From VAXT01 sp964591295 (GTDB lineage Bacteria > Actinomycetota > Thermoleophilia > Gaiellales > Gaiellaceae): a stretch of DNA of 21,483 nt. This document shows, one piece after another, positions 21,191 to 21,483 of this stretch. A model generated the notes under the pieces. The model saw only the letters and a list, made by a program, of their open reading frames with translations, was not told the DNA's origin and searched no databases. The stretch spans positions 1-21,483 of the forward strand of contig CAZQAG010000039.1 in the NCBI GenBank assembly GCA_964591295.1. Direction: 5' to 3'. Position 1 is the first letter of the stretch; each line of letters opens with the position of its first letter. Position numbers and translations under genes: made by a program.

Positions 21191-21483
21191 TCAGTGCGAC
21201 GTCGTGGCCTTCGGGTTGCCCACCTTCAGCAGCCCGACCTGCCCGAGGTCAACATCGGCGAACGCGTGCGAGACGAACGGATAGAACCCCGGCTCGTCGA
21301 TCTTGACGTCGAAGACTGCTCCTCCGCCGGCCGGGACGACGACTGTCTGGACGCCCTGCTGCGGCGGGCTCGTGAAGTCGGAGTTGGCCCATACGCGGTC
21401 GAAGATCGTGCCGACGACGTGGAAGTTCACGTTGTTGGTCGGCCCGGCGGCGACGACCCAGAAGCGCGTCGTCTCTCCCGGCT
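21191..21483 (-). CDS. Multicopper oxidase/NirK-like protein, C-terminal cupredoxin domain (partial)
   Basis: Only the last 97 or so residues are in the window; the gene starts beyond the right edge. The frame reads ETTRFWVVAAGPTNN, then VNFHVVGTIFDRVW, VQTVVVPAGGGAVFDVKIDE and PGFYPFVSHAFADVDLGQVG, ending LLKVGNPKATTSH. This matches the C-terminal cupredoxin domain of copper nitrite reductases and two-domain multicopper oxidases, where the FHVVG His is a possible copper ligand. The type 1 copper site of NirK would lie in the missing N-terminal domain, so nitrite reductase and laccase-like oxidase cannot be separated. The frame is open to the edge, and the internal GTG at 21430 is not the start. 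It precedes the response regulator by 51 bp. Confidence 0.85.
   Translation of the reverse strand, partial: PGETTRFWVVAAGPTNNVNFHVVGTIFDRVWANSDFTSPPQQGVQTVVVPAGGGAVFDVKIDEPGFYPFVSHAFADVDLGQVGLLKVGNPKATTSH

Overview
The window is high-GC DNA with long antisense shadow frames. Its gene content points to a deep-branching actinobacterium, most likely the Thermoleophilia group (Gaiellales/Solirubrobacterales). That placement is inferred from secreted proteins with proline tracts and a Cys-containing PASTA-like tail, an MtrA-MtrB-LpqB-like gene order, an IS481 element and strong GC bias. No marker gene proves it. All protein genes except the transposase lie on the minus strand; the two tRNAs are on the plus strand.

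Layout, left to right. 1-1923: the 5' part of a PilT-type ATPase and a geranylgeranyl-reductase-family flavoprotein. 1946-2177: tRNA-Tyr(GTA), preceded by a perfect 55-bp copy of its promoter region and 5' part, which is a tRNA relic. 2303-2408: a possible structured transcript and a strong hairpin terminator. 2435-8351: two paralogous secreted subtilisin-family proteases with proline linkers and PASTA tails. One carries an extra kelch propeller. tRNA-Thr(GGT) and an unrecognised gene lie between them. 8451-11599: a tight four-gene operon (aldo/keto reductase, beta-hydroxyacid dehydrogenase-like enzyme, TetR regulator, DHFR/RibD-like reductase). A palindrome sits between its -35 and -10 boxes and is the likely operator of its own TetR.

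11763-13950: a large unrecognised protein, about 728 aa if whole, split into two frames by a single-base shift. 14069-15129: a complete IS481-family element flanked by a CCTAGC target duplication. It lies exactly on the stop codon of an L,D-transpeptidase gene, and the CTAG also supplies the transposase stop. 15131-18055: an envelope/secretome group of L,D-transpeptidase, DUF3494 (ice-binding-like) protein and a seven-bladed Vgb/NHL-like propeller. 18138-21139: response regulator, histidine kinase and a GerMN-Gmad2 protein, resembling mtrA-mtrB-lpqB. 21191-end: the C-terminal cupredoxin domain of a multicopper oxidase/NirK-like protein.

Overall theme: cell-surface and secreted functions (proteases, peptidoglycan cross-linking, adhesion-like propellers, envelope-stress signalling) with one redox/detoxification operon and one mobile element. 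I see no CRISPR array, prophage or recognisable defence system. The most unusual features are the tRNA-Tyr half duplication, the protease pair inserted among tRNA genes, the IS481 insertion sharing stop codons on both strands, and the frameshifted large protein.
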